A stretch of 46,673 nt of DNA from Saccoglossus kowalevskii (lineage: Eukaryota; Hemichordata; Enteropneusta; Harrimaniidae), in assembly GCF_000003605.2 (NCBI RefSeq), contig NW_003149765.1:386961-433633 (forward strand), written 5' to 3'. This document shows positions 23,488-33,119 of the stretch, piece by piece. Positions within the stretch are counted from its first letter, which is position 1, and each line of letters opens with the position of its first letter. Both the position numbers and the translations under genes were made by a program. The notes below the pieces were generated by a model. That model made no database searches and was not told the DNA's origin. It was given only the letters and a program-made list of their open reading frames with translations.

Positions 23488-25709
23488 GCGTGAAATTCGT
23501 ACTTGGTAAGGAATGTAATGCCTCTATTTCCAAATTGAATATACTGAAAAAAATTCTAGAATATTTATTATACAAAACGTGAATGCAGTACACGTGTAAA
23601 TGATCGTTGACCTCACGATTTGTGTAGGCAATGTTCTCATAAATAGTTCCCACTCATTCATAGTCATGATCATACTCGAAACGTCATATACTAGTATAAG
23701 CTCACAAGGCAATGACCTGCATCATGTTTTATGTAGCTCAATGAGCAGCGTGTCTATCACACCGCCAGCTGCGTTATCCAGGATTCGAACCCCTTGGCAC
23801 AGCAAGATTTGGCCAAGGTTACATCTGTGGTGTCACGAGTTCTATGCAAAATTCGCGGTACAATTTATGAAAACAATGAAATTTGACCTGATCCTAGTTG
23901 TGCGTATACTGAATTTCGTACTAAGCACGTCATATAACCGGACTGGAAAACAGGAGATTTGGTCTATATAAAGTCCTGTAATTGACTATTCTATTTGGCC
24001 GAGTATCACTATTTATTTTGAATATTTTTTTCAAATCTGCTTTATAAACACAACATGCCAAGTTTCCAAGTCTGATTCGTGTCAATGTTACACTTGTAAT
24101 AATACATATTGGCGCTAAAAATGATTTAAAACTCATAAATTGTTTTTATACTCATTTTTCAGCATCTAATTTTCCACATCTAATTAAATTCTTAAAACAC
24201 GTGCTAGGATAGTTGGTGTTTGCCGGTGCGAAAGATTATCGTAGAAAAACATTACCGCTTTACGTTGTATGTAATGCACTGCATTTTGTATCACGGCGCG
24301 ATATCACTTAGGTACACGTATTGTTAAAGAAAATAAGTAATTAATGAAAAACCAAATGTGAAAGGCGTGCTTAACTCACCTCGATTGAAGAGGATATCCG
24401 AATGTTCCTCTTTATTCAGCTGAGTCAACTTTTCCAATACTGTAATTTCTATAGTTGACCTGGCTGGTTTAATTTTGGTCATTTTCGACCAATATTGAAT
24501 TATAAAAGTAAACAAACAATCTACATCCTCATTTGGGTTTAAACTTGGTACTTTGAACTAAATGTGCCCTTGATGTACGTCATTTTATTTTTCGGAGCGA
24601 GTTCGAAGTTCGAAGTTTTGTTTTTTTCTCAATGCAGATCCGGATGCACATATCTTACATACCTAGGCCGATCAAGTGCAAATTTCAAACAGACATCGTA
24701 TTGGACACATATATTTTTGACATCAAATACAAAAATTGTATACTGGTAGTAATCATGTTTAACATCAGGTCGTATATTTAACTCATTTTCAGATACCCAA
24801 TAACTGGTTAGATTAGAACTTTGTGGATCTGGAGGCATCTCAGTTCGTTCCTCGTGCACATTATATCAATTCACACTTATTTGTTTACTACACTAATGTT
24901 GACTTTCATTAAAAGCTGGACGGGGACTACATCACTCACAGCACCGTCCCTCATTGAGGGACGGTGCTCACAGTGACTTGTTTCAAAAGCGTCGAAGCGT
25001 GAAATGCAGTTACAACTATGATTCAGTTTAAATAAATTTAATTCTGTACGGAATTATGCCACACAAACATGTTATTGATTTACAAACTCCTCTGATGGCA
25101 GAACGAGGCGCATGTGACTTGATTTCCGGTACAATTACACATTAAATGTTGACGTGTTTCCAAAGTTCTCTTTCTAATGTCTTTGGTTCAATGAAACCTA
25201 GTGTGCAGTGTGTTATCGACAAGTGAAACTCGAGATCAACATACAAACACGTTTTGTCTATTTTCATATTACTAGTAATATGTAAAAATCAAAATTGCTG
25301 ATACTCAATTGGTGTATGCTTTAAAAAAACGAGATAATATGTTAGTTAGAGTTAGGGCTAATCCACAACGACTCTTCAGTGAACAACTCGTCAATCGCAC
25401 ATGTTTCCGTTTTCCGGTGATGATGCTCAATGAATTTTTTCCCTGTAAGTGCATAACGTACACAAAGCAAATATTATCATATTAGTGCTACTTTTCCAAC
25501 GTTACGTTTTGTTTATATACTTGCAGTCAGCCAATCTTTGGGCAGACATTGGCGGATCGCTCGGATTATGGATTGGCATATCCATCGTCACGTTGGTCGA
25601 AGTGTTGGAGTACATCATTGATCTTGCAGTCCATATGAAACGCAGAGGAATACAATGTCATCTTCTACCAGAGGCAGAGACAACGCTTAGGTCTCCGTTA
25701 CGAACATAA
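7340..25709 (+). CDS. DEG/ENaC family sodium channel subunit with three inserted PAN/apple-like modules (13 coding exons)
   Basis: Exons: 7340-7787, 10357-10620, 11476-11745, 12661-13291, 15497-15606, 16595-16758, 17112-17201, 17506-17614, 17834-17906, 20971-21028, 21241-21296, 21718-21793, 25527-25709. All introns are GT-AG and keep frame, giving 2532 nt and 843 residues. The N-terminal gating motif TSSHGIPRI is at about residues 49-57, TM1 at about 68-88, FPAVTVCNNN at 110-119, three PAN-like modules at about 155-410, YGNCYTF near 549, the thumb cysteines with the CNCRPTC signature near 713-719, the WPS motif before TM2, and TM2 at about 791-813. Family members form trimeric cation channels, usually sodium-selective and amiloride-sensitive. 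The filter triplet reads GIS at 800-802. The residue before DIGG, the degenerin position, is Ala. The start is the first ATG after an in-frame stop at 7328. Most family members have about 500-700 residues; the PAN insertion explains the excess. No PY motif is seen in the 30-residue tail. Gating stimulus cannot be inferred. Confidence 0.93.
7788..10356 (+). other. channel intron 1
   Basis: A 2.6-kb AT-rich intron. It contains a 144-bp inverted-repeat element at 9455-9598 followed by a GC-rich stretch to about 9710. No coding exon of the channel was found between the two flanking exons, whose phases join directly. Confidence 0.75.
9450..9603. mobile_element. short inverted-repeat element (MITE-like)
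   Basis: The left terminus CAGGGGCGGATCT at 9455 and the reverse complement of the right terminus, CATTGGCGGATTT ending at 9598, match at 10 of 13 bases. Perfect 5-bp TTAAT flanks at 9450-9454 and 9599-9603 look like a target duplication. The interior is GC-rich and non-coding. The terminus resembles GGGGCGGAT-type elements widespread in animal genomes. The transposon superfamily is not assigned. Confidence 0.7.
10357..10620 (+). CDS. channel exon 2: PAN/apple-like module 1
   Basis: An 88-codon exon, phase 1 at both ends (TTGCAG|CC; ACAG|GTGAGA). It has the PAN pattern: an early Cys, then GACCKLCESTTGCVTWTF, GNCWLSEDN and SNCCNSGIV. PAN/apple modules usually bind proteins or carbohydrates. 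Because the exon is symmetric, it can be gained, lost or skipped without a frameshift. Confidence 0.85.
11476..11745 (+). CDS. channel exon 3: PAN/apple-like module 2
   Basis: A 90-codon exon, phase 1 at both ends (TTTTCAG|GA; TCAG|GTTGGT). It shows DECCAFCSETPECLAWTF and GNCSLKS, then YSGVTRE. Unlike modules 1 and 3 it lacks the Cys pair just before the SG motif (reads VFRYSG). Several N-glycosylation sequons are present. A second GT 4 bases downstream of the chosen donor would break the frame. Confidence 0.83.
11746..12660 (+). other. channel intron 3
   Basis: A 0.9-kb intron. It carries the CTGTAAA-ended inverted-repeat element at 11831-12039. The remaining sequence is AT-rich and featureless. 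Confidence 0.75.
11827..12043. mobile_element. 209-bp inverted-repeat element (MITE-like, TA/TATA target)
   Basis: The left end CTGTAAAACCATTTATTTTC at 11831 and the right end reading CTGTAAATGCCTTAATTATTC on the other strand form imperfect terminal repeats. TATA flanks both ends (11827-11830 and 12040-12043), fitting insertion into TA. The interior is largely self-complementary (TTAATTTCAC versus GAAATTAAAACCCAGTGAA) and non-coding. A TA target fits Tc1/mariner-type mobilisation; this assignment is inferred. Confidence 0.75.
12661..13291 (+). CDS. channel exon 4: PAN-like module 3 and finger region
   Basis: Enters in phase 1 (TTGTAG|TT) and leaves in phase 2 (GACAG|GTACAT). The first part is a third PAN-like module with EDCCAMCSDTNGCVAWEF, GDCHLKD and NDCCDSGIM. 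A low-complexity Ser/Thr linker of about 40 residues follows. Then comes ordinary DEG/ENaC ectodomain, ending in the CSYNQMDC pair typical of the CSFNG-C motif. It thus fuses the last added module to family sequence. Confidence 0.88.
13292..15496 (+). other. channel intron 4
   Basis: A 2.2-kb intron, AT-rich. No additional exon, RNA gene or transposon could be supported. Confidence 0.7.
15497..15606 (+). CDS. channel exon 5: YGNCYTF motif
   Basis: Acceptor TTTGTAG, donor AATG|GTAAAA; phase 2 in, phase 1 out. Encodes RDLLPMQDQTYGNCYTFDYG, the conserved DEG/ENaC segment that follows the finger cysteine pair. It has no internal ATG and is short, but is clear by motif and phase. Confidence 0.92.
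15607..16594 (+). other. channel intron 5
   Basis: A 1.0-kb AT-rich intron with no supported exon or repeat element. Confidence 0.7.
16595..16758 (+). CDS. channel exon 6: palm/beta-ball strands
   Basis: Acceptor TTTTCCAG, donor CTG|GTAAGT. Encodes GLKLTLNAEQNEYIG, the SQGASFRVVIHSQNSMPFPE segment and then GIDIQPGTSTTLAIKL. These match the conserved DEG/ENaC order of Gly-Leu/LNxEQxEY, FRVxIH and a Gly-x-x-x-x-PG turn. Phase 1 in, phase 0 out. Confidence 0.93.
16938..17090. repeat. TTTA/TTAA microsatellite
   Basis: About 150 bp of TTTA units, with a TTAA-unit block at about 16960-16984. It lies in the 353-bp intron 6 and ends about 20 bases before the acceptor at 17111. The T-rich strand of the array merges with the polypyrimidine tract. 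Confidence 0.97.
17112..17201 (+). CDS. channel exon 7: thumb entry
   Basis: A 30-codon exon, phase 0 at both ends. Encodes the PPYSNCTF motif followed by DEYSYTML. These match the family's PYxxC and YSxxxC segments, which form the first thumb-domain disulfide partners. Confidence 0.92.
17506..17614 (+). CDS. channel exon 8: thumb cysteines
   Basis: Encodes ACQKECIEKYLYARCGCVD and then LPVCMGF. The CxxxC and CGC spacing is diagnostic of the DEG/ENaC thumb. Phase 0 in, phase 1 out (CAAG|GTGAAT). Confidence 0.93.
17834..17906 (+). CDS. channel exon 9: CNCRPTC signature
   Basis: Encodes EMCREFVYFLSRHELLPCN followed by CRPTC, the most conserved DEG/ENaC cysteine motif (LPCNCxPxC). Acceptor TTTCCAG, donor GCAG|GTAAGC; phase 1 in, phase 2 out. 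Confidence 0.93.
17907..20970 (+). other. channel intron 9
   Basis: A 3.1-kb AT-rich intron. The only recognisable content is a possible tRNA-derived SINE relic near 20195-20340. No exon is needed here: phases of exons 9 and 10 join and family sequence is continuous. Confidence 0.7.
20195..20340 (+). repeat. possible tRNA-derived SINE relic
   Basis: The run CATAGTAGCATCGGACTTAC and the following bases resemble a tRNA D-arm and anticodon arm. AGAGTTCACGAGACC at about 20233 resembles a damaged B box. A non-tRNA tail follows. No poly(A) end or target duplication was found, so this is a tentative call. Confidence 0.35.
20971..21028 (+). CDS. channel exon 10: thumb-palm linker with WPS
   Basis: Encodes REVQYSTTVSQKTWPSDRYM. 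It matches the conserved C-x-E-x-x-Y...S...WPS segment just after the thumb. Phase 2 in, phase 0 out (ATG|GTGAGT). Confidence 0.93.
21241..21296 (+). CDS. channel exon 11: thumb-palm linker
   Basis: A 56-nt exon encoding PYFMQTVAKSGLHDASAVR. Acceptor CTCACAG, donor TTAG|GTGGGT; phase 0 in, phase 2 out. This stretch is variable in the family, so support comes from phase and splice sites. Confidence 0.85.
21718..21793 (+). CDS. channel exon 12: pre-TM2 palm strand
   Basis: Encodes RNNLARVEIYFEELNYIVHR and then EVAVYL. It matches the highly conserved VxxYFExLNYE motif before TM2. Donor CTG|GTAAGT; phase 2 in, phase 0 out. Confidence 0.94.
23413..23481. repeat. (TA)n microsatellite
   Basis: About 34 uninterrupted TA units in intron 12. 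The Tyr-Ile open frames read through it on both strands are artefacts of the repeat. Confidence 0.98.
23765..23840 (-). repeat. possible tRNA-derived SINE relic with B box
   Basis: On the minus strand GGGGTTCGAATCC at about 23785-23797 matches the RNA polymerase III B-box consensus GGTTCGANNCC exactly. No cloverleaf or clear A box could be drawn, so a decayed SINE is more likely than a tRNA gene. Confidence 0.35.
24940..24968. repeat. near-perfect palindrome
   Basis: The 13-base arm GCACCGTCCCTCA at 24941-24953 and TGAGGGACGGTGC at 24955-24967 are exact reverse complements separated by one T. An outer A/T pair extends each arm to 14. It is GC-rich in an AT-rich intron. Confidence 0.9.
25527..25709 (+). 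CDS. channel exon 13: TM2, selectivity filter, C-terminus
   Basis: Acceptor TTGCAG, phase 0. Encodes ANLWADIGGSLGLWIGIS, continuing TM2 into VTLVEVLEY, then a 30-residue cytosolic tail ending SPLRT before TAA. DIGG and GLWIG-x-S are the family hallmarks. No AATAAA polyadenylation signal was found close downstream. Confidence 0.95.
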   Translation, partial: SANLWADIGGSLGLWIGISIVTLVEVLEYIIDLAVHMKRRGIQCHLLPEAETTLRSPLRT

Positions 25710-26952
25710 AAAATAATAGCAGTTTTAAGACACAAAAATGTGTTCTGCGCCCTGATACGTGCATTTGAAACAACTATTTTTTGAACAATATCACAAGACA
25801 ACATTTTAATATAAGTATTTGCTTTGTGCCTTTACTCTCAGCTGCCAATATGGTTTTATTTCACTGCTTACAGAGAGCAAACTGAAGGAAGCAACTCACA
25901 GTTGTGTTGTGATACATGTTAATTGGTCTACAGAAACTCGTCTGTGCCAACAGCGACTGATCTTATCCGGCCCTAACACGGCCACAGTGGGCAAACTCCG
26001 CTGGTTATGAAAATAACAACGACTCTTGTGAGTACTCAACCAATTATAGAAGGTAGCGTCGTCCTCCGACTCCCTAAATTGACATCGGATCATTACACAG
26101 AGACGCGTTAAGAATTGTCTATATCATAATTACGTTGTGCATACTAATAATTGGTTTAACGTACGTTCGTGCATACTAAATATATCACTCGATTGTTCAA
26201 TGCATATAGATGTCGTGAAAAAATACAATTTGTAGCTCCATGTGGTACAAGGAACTTTAAAGAACGAATGGCAGAAGTTTCTTTCATTCTCGCAAATAAT
26301 CTCGGATGACGTAAAGACGTTTTCAACATACTAGCCGCTCTATTTGTATTAAGTCAGAATGCACAAGTGAAATATCGGCCAGGTCGTGGCATGCTTGTCC
26401 TCTAACTCTGTAACTTATAAAGTATCTGTTGGCAATTAGCAGTGGCTACTGTCGCCATGATAAATTAATCGTATTGAACTCGGCATGCGTGTATGCATTC
26501 CAGTCGTTTTTTATGGAGACCGAGAGACCATGCCTCAATTGGTCGATATTCGTCGCTACAAGGCTCGTAATTACGCGAAAACTTTTTGTTGTCCAAAATC
26601 GTCACGTACTCTTTCTCAACTCTAATCACAAACATCTTCATCAGCAATAAGGGTCCGCCACTCATCCAGGTATCATCAAGCAGCGGACACCGACAGGCAA
26701 CTGAATAGTTAGTATTCAGCTTGCTCCGTTGAGCAACATCATCAGGTGCTTGAAGCACACGGATCAACAAAAACGCAGAGCAATCAAAGAAAAAAATCAG
26801 TATTGTCTTTTGCAAATATCATTATATTATCGTGACAAAAACAACAATTTTCTCAAAATAACCGAAGATTCAAAAGACGGGCTTTTGAGAATATGACGCG
26901 TGTCATGTATTATCGTGAATAACATGGGGGTTCAGAGGTCGATGAAGTCATC

Positions 26953-27321
26953 NNNNNNNNNNNNNNNNNNNNNNNNNNNNNNNNNNNNNNNNNNNNNNNN
27001 NNNNNNNNNNNNNNNNNNNNNNNNNNNNNNNNNNNNNNNNNNNNNNNNNNNNNNNNNNNNNNNNNNNNNNNNNNNNNNNNNNNNNNNNNNNNNNNNNNNN
27101 NNNNNNNNNNNNNNNNNNNNNNNNNNNNNNNNNNNNNNNNNNNNNNNNNNNNNNNNNNNNNNNNNNNNNNNNNNNNNNNNNNNNNNNNNNNNNNNNNNNN
27201 NNNNNNNNNNNNNNNNNNNNNNNNNNNNNNNNNNNNNNNNNNNNNNNNNNNNNNNNNNNNNNNNNNNNNNNNNNNNNNNNNNNNNNNNNNNNNNNNNNNN
27301 NNNNNNNNNNNNNNNNNNNNN
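26953..27321. other. assembly gap (run of N)
   Basis: A run of 369 undetermined bases. Any reading frame through it is meaningless. Confidence 1.
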
Positions 27322-27338
27322 TAAGCTACCGAAAACTC

Positions 27339-27502
27339 TTAAAGCGGGGGTCATCTCCTGCGCATGCGCGGAAATTTAGTCCAAGGCGACGATAATAACA
27401 CACGCTAAAAAACGCAAAGGCTCATGGGTAGACGGTTGTTTGTAAACAGTGACACGCTATGACCATCTGACGCATGCGCAGGTGACGACTCCCCCGCTTT
27501 AA
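27339..27502. mobile_element. 156-bp inverted-repeat element with TTAA flanks (MITE-like)
   Basis: The left end AGCGGGGGTCATCTCCTGCG at 27343 and the right end, reading AGCGGGGGAGTCGTCACCTG on the opposite strand from 27498, are imperfect terminal repeats. They extend through a shared CTGCGCATGC block. TTAA flanks both sides (27339-27342, 27499-27502), as expected for a TTAA-targeting (piggyBac-like) transposase. The interior is non-coding. It begins 18 bases after the gap. Confidence 0.75.
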
Positions 27503-27779
27503 CATTACGTAGAATTGGTTTCCGGCGTCGAAATACATGCTACAGACTCTCACGATTGTGTCATCAAGTATAACATATGTTTGTTTGTTAATTCTACATT
27601 CCCGCTGGGTGTTGTATAATTATTATGTCAAGACAGGTTATTGTGAAGTAAGATACCTATATTTGTGCGTCACCCGTACAGGGACTTTAGCGAAGTAAAA
27701 TATGTAGGATTTGCGAGAGAGGAACCCCAGAGTGTATTTATTCGCTTACGTCGGACGACACAGGGATATATATATAATT

Positions 27780-28350
27780 TTATTTCTTTTAAGCACTTTT
27801 CTTTATTTTCATGTTGTTAATCGGATATCATTATTTGTACATACTGATTTTTTTTAAGATTACATTTAATATTATTTTCCAACTTCCCGTGTCTGTATTA
27901 TTTTCTGGGATGTTCGAGTGTGGGCCGAGGTTGTTTTGTTTTCCTTTAGTATTGCTCAATTTTGAAAAAAAAATCTTTCCAACAGAAACACAAGTGTACT
28001 ACATTTTTAAAGTCTATGTACCATAAACCCAATTTAAAGCGTGCAGCTGGGAAATTATTAAAACGCGTATTTGTGTTTCTTCTGCTTCATTGCTTCATTG
28101 CTTTTTTTTATTTCTCGTTTTCATGTAATTTTATTTTTATTATTATTAATTTTATTTTGTTTTATTCATTTTAATTTACGTTATTTTCTATTTTGTCATT
28201 TATCATTTTATTTTTATTTTGATATTTATGATTATATTGTTTTTATTTTAGCTAGCAAAATTATTTTTATTAAAAAAATATTGTTTTTTACAGTTTCTGT
28301 GTGTTTATTATTATTATTGTTTGCTGTACTGCTGATTTATTTTTTGCAGC
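27780..28350. other. T-rich tract with strand asymmetry
   Basis: About 570 bases in which T greatly exceeds A on the plus strand, with repeated TTTTATTTTTATT-like words. It gives Phe/Leu-rich spurious open frames. It is not a simple tandem repeat and no coding signal was recognised. Confidence 0.8.
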
Positions 28351-31300
28351 ACTTCAGCCATTCTATGTATGTCTAGGTGAGTACCTGTTCATATTCCATA
28401 TGCCTCATATCACTGTATATCACGTTAACATATGTGTAAATATTGTCCATGCAAAATCTGGTTACAGCAGCCACTCAATACACACGCTATATTCTATAGG
28501 ATACTTTCCTAAAACAAAGGCTTTAAAAACTTGATAGTTCATTAAAACAAGTATTGGGGAACCTAAGTAGGCTAGCTGTTGTGGGGTATAAAGTTTCATC
28601 CGTGATGCCTCAAAACAGTTGCAGGATCTTTATATACTCCTTACAATTAATCCTTGTTGTGTCCAGACTAAAGCCACAACTTAAACTATATATTTAGTAT
28701 ATATGCAGCCTTGCACTGAAACTTTGTGATAGGTCGAGACACTCTAAGCAGATTTTAAGTATCATTTAATGCATCGCGACGTTTATTGAGTACTAGTTCG
28801 CTAAAAGTCACTTGACATTTTCTTGACATTTGTTTTAATTCTACTACTTCATTCATTGACTGACTCCCAATTTAAATATAATGCACCTACTCGCAGGCTA
28901 GTATCACTATAAAGTTTACAACATGACGTTACGCAATCGATTAACATATGCGAGCGTAGGCTTCTCCTGAAACGTAAAAACACGCCAGAGTAAGTGGGTC
29001 ATTTTTAATAAATGGGAATTACGTTTATAATACTGCGCCGGTACCAGTAAAACTTAGCATATACGACTCTCTGTAACATTGAATTTAATTGGCCGACAAC
29101 TGGAAACATATATACATCATACATGCATGATTTATCGTCGCGATTTTATGCAAATCATAAACGGGAGACGCAGAGAACATTTATTTCAATAAAATTCATT
29201 TTTTATCTGTATGCTGATTTAGTTTTTCTCTAGATATAAAAAAAACTTTAGCCTCGTGGCGTCTCAGTCTGCTGGTGCGCATGTGCAGAACGCACCGAGG
29301 AGACTGCAATTCCATTCAGCCATGACGGAATCATGTTCCTTCCGATGGTGTGCACTCACTTGGAAATATACTAGAGAGACACACGCCACATTCATGATTC
29401 GCTGATTACCGCACGTCAGTGAGGGGGTATGAGAACGTGTAGCTAAAGTTGTAATATATGCCCCAACTGATCATCGACCTTATAAACAAAATGACCCGGA
29501 ATACGAATAGATTGTTTGGAAACTCGAATTAACTCACTTACCCACCTTAAATTGAGCTAAAATAAATCGATATTTCCGAAATCCCAATGATACTGACACC
29601 AAGTTAAGACGACAGTGATACCTAAGTTATTTAAGTACACCAATACTACCCGAATCGGCCTTCGATTGCCTTGTGTCGAGTCTACTACAATTGTCGATTC
29701 ATAGCGACAATATTCGTTTTTCCGATCAATACGCTGTTAAGCCACTATTCTGGGGCATAGGTCACTGGCGTAGATAACATTAATCTAAATCAGGTCGATA
29801 CACACATCAATTTGTAATGGGATGGATTGAGTAGACACAAACATGAGACATCCAGTTGGCAGCGGCCTCAATCTTTGGGTATCGGACGGCTGTGTTCATT
29901 ACAAAATTCTTGTCAATCAATATTTATTAATATGCAGAACGTGAACTATACAAATCAATTATTCAAATAAAGGGACACTACCTGTCTTCAGCCTGAGGTG
30001 TATTATCCCCTCGTTTATATCAATTATGTTTTATTGGGGATTGTATCGTCACATCTGGCGAAATGAACAAGTCAGACGCTACATTTAAGGCATTCTGACG
30101 TGCAAGTCTTGGATTGGCCCACACGAAATAGGTCAGATGGCAGTAATCTACACAGTAAATGTTCGTAAAAGGCAGTGTCATTTCGAACGTCAGACGCCGC
30201 CGGTGTACGTGACCAGCAAACCCTCACGCACTACAGCGATGAATACTAATGGCCACACAGAGTAACAAATGATACCTTATAACGGAATCCTCTGTCAAAT
30301 AGTGAGGCTGCATTTCAATGCGCAGTAAACAGTGTATTGGATATGCAATTACAAAATTGACCAAATACACAAGGAGGCAAACAAGTGTCTTTTATATGGG
30401 AACATCAGCGTTGCAATGACAGTAGTAATTCATCGAAATGTATTACAACACCACAAAAAACTTGAAGTCAATGAGCATGCAAATTAACTAAATGAATAAT
30501 TTCATAACGATTTTCTTGTATAATAATCCAATACTAAATTTTAAAAAAACTATCGGTAATCACACATTTATTTTGATTAAAATTGCACATAGGCATGAAA
30601 TGGGACACTTGAAAGATTCCGAAATTGCTGTATTCACATGTTTAATACGTTCCACACCATGGTTAGACACACCGGGTAATAACAGTCTTGTATAGAACCT
30701 GTTAGTGGTGTAAATCATTTAAATATTATCAATCAGTACGATGCAGTTGAGTCGAACCATTGGTATACTTTTATAAAAATAAATCTGCTAACAACAAGCT
30801 ACTATCTGATTGGTTATTGACTTATGGTCGGGTAGTCAATCGGGTACAAGCTTAGCTAAGCATTGACGATCATGGTGTGGTTTTCCGATCTCGTAAACCT
30901 GAACGTTGAGGGCTCCCCTGTTTGGTAAACAATCCGCGGTTCGATTATGATTAACACAAATATGAAACTTTTTTAAACGGCAATCCCGAAAGGCTTTCAT
31001 TTTAAACTTACGCCTAAGTGCACTTAGTATGCGTGATGTGTGACTGCCTTATTTGATACCAATCACAATGTATTAAGTGCGAAGTCAAGTGTGACGACTC
31101 AATATGACAGGTATTGATTACTTTTTCTACTCAGTCATAGTCAAAATTGCCTGCTTGACCTAGTACTCAACTATGATATGAATAAACATTGGACGCATCA
31201 GTAATTTAGTTGAAAACCTAAGCATGCACAGTTATACAAGTAAAATTTAGTGACAACGTGCCACTGTGACGTCAATTGATGAACGGAACGTTGTTCACAT

Positions 31301-32973
31301 GTTTGATGGTCCGTTGTTCTCCGCCAATAAAATATACGTTTTGAGAAATGTGACAGACGCCATTCGTCTTTAGAGGGCGCGACACATAGGAACCAGTTAA
31401 GTCACTTTCAATAGCATGTACAATTCGGATTCAATACGTCGTTCCACGGAAACTAAACAATTCGTTCTTGATGTATATCTAAACAAACACTGTTGAACAT
31501 GAACAGAGTTGTTTGTTGGATTGATTTCTAATTATTTGATTGATTGACTTCGAATACCAATTGTAATTAGTTTTTGATATTAAGCTGGTGGTTTCATGTA
31601 ATTTGTATGCTAATTTAAGTATGTATGTATATATAACAAAAGTCATGTTAGGAAGCAAATTGCGGCATGGATCATTCTTCAATACCGATTTCATTTGAAG
31701 ATCTTGTTGTTATATTTCCCTACTATTCGTCTGTTCTTGAGAATTATTTCAGATACTTATCCGTATATTATTTTTCATATGCATATTCACACTCTTATTT
31801 TGTGAACATGAGTTACTACGCCAAACCTACGTATATTATTCAAGATAATTGTCCATAACAATGTCAGCATTTCATCACATATCTGTAGAACCCATGGACC
31901 TACTCGGGTCATAAACACGTTTCGTTTTAGACCACACAACTAGATTTTTTACATTTTTTGTTTGTTCACAATAAATACATACTCAATCTTTTCACTTGCT
32001 AATTGTAACAATACCGCAATATATATATTAATCGTGCTAAGGCACCGAAGAGACCAATAATATATGTGGATTTGTATGAAAAAATGACCGCAATAGACCG
32101 TAGAGGCATATAACCGCCGATTTCTCGTTGAGATCGAAAAACCCACGTAACTTGCTTTGCTGACAAATAGTTTATTTGGGAGTTCGAAAAATGTCTCTCA
32201 GATTTCCCGCTTTCTTTATGAGATCTCGACAGCAAATTACGTCCGAAGTTGTATTGTCCTGTAGCATTAAAAATAACTAATTTCGTTATTGCCACCCCGA
32301 TTGCTGAGATAAAACTCAAATGGAGAGTGTGTACACTGTCATGTTTAGAGAGAAATTAATTAGAATGTAAAAAATGAAATTGAAACTCCGAACAGCTGAC
32401 TCGTATCAGATAATGTTGTACGTAATCATGTATTGTATGTTTCCTGTTAGGCATCATCGACATTAAAATTTAAGTCATTCATTTACAAGATGCAATTAAA
32501 ATGCAATAAACACAACGAATTTGGCCGCTCGCTACACTATTATTAAAAACATTTTACAATCGTCCCACACGATACAATAAAGTACAAATACTAATATCTA
32601 AGGAACATGTACAAGTCAATAACCAAATCTTGTAAAATATCTTAGTTTATTATTCTTTGCTGTAAAATGCATATTTATTTCGTCAAATGGACAATAGTTA
32701 ACATTATGTTATTTCTACTAATTAGTATGCGTAAGTTTTTAGTATGCGTTTCTTTTCAAATACAAACAAAATATGCAAATATCATTGTTTCTTTCTCATG
32801 GAATTAATACACACAGTACATACCAAGTAAATACAATTCCGACTGTTTCTCACATACGGAAGATTTATATTTTCCCTTAATATTGTTGACAGTGCATTTC
32901 GATGAAAATCATATAACGAAACCTGTGTCTAATGTTTGATACATTTTGGGGAGAAATATCTGTATTAGCATTT

Positions 32974-32993
32974 GAGCTATCGGAAGATAGCTC
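32974..32993 (-). other. small perfect hairpin in presumed 3' UTR
   Basis: GAGCTATC and GATAGCTC are separated by four bases, 127 bases past the mucin-like stop codon. In the minus-strand transcript it would form an 8-bp stem with a TTCC loop. Its function is unknown. Confidence 0.5.
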
Positions 32994-33119
32994 TTAAGAT
33001 TACTGAAATAGACGTCTTGAGATTGATTCACTACGAGGCTGTTGTACGTGCTAACGAATCCAAATAAAAATTGAAAAATAAAATGCAAGGCAAACTAGTG
33101 AATGAAAACTGGCGTATTT

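Larger units (their letters stand above)
21794..25526 (+). other. channel intron 12
   Basis: The largest channel intron (3.7 kb). It contains a (TA)n microsatellite, a minus-strand B-box-like relic and a 29-nt near-perfect palindrome, listed separately. Family sequence continues directly from exon 12 to exon 13. Confidence 0.75.
25710..33119. other. intergenic region between convergent genes
   Basis: Both genes should end their transcripts here. It contains a 369-base assembly gap, a TTAA-flanked inverted-repeat element, a T-rich tract and an isolated TGACGTCA at 31267-31274. Open frames are short and lack recognisable domains. About 28400-33100 is otherwise unremarkable AT-rich sequence. 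Confidence 0.6.

Noticed and set aside
23388-23653. Tyr-Ile repeat proteins on both strands
   Set aside because: Translation of the TA microsatellite.
26465-26815. 116-residue minus-strand open frame with several Cys
   Set aside because: No family recognised; it overlaps an equally unsupported plus-strand frame and lies next to the gap. Kept only as a candidate for RNA evidence.
26900-27379. Open frames crossing 26953-27321
   Set aside because: They consist mostly of undetermined bases.
30870-30965. Possible tRNA: GGTTCGATTAT with an upstream GTGTGGTTTT
   Set aside because: The B box lacks its terminal CC, spacing to the A-like box is too long and no acceptor stem forms.
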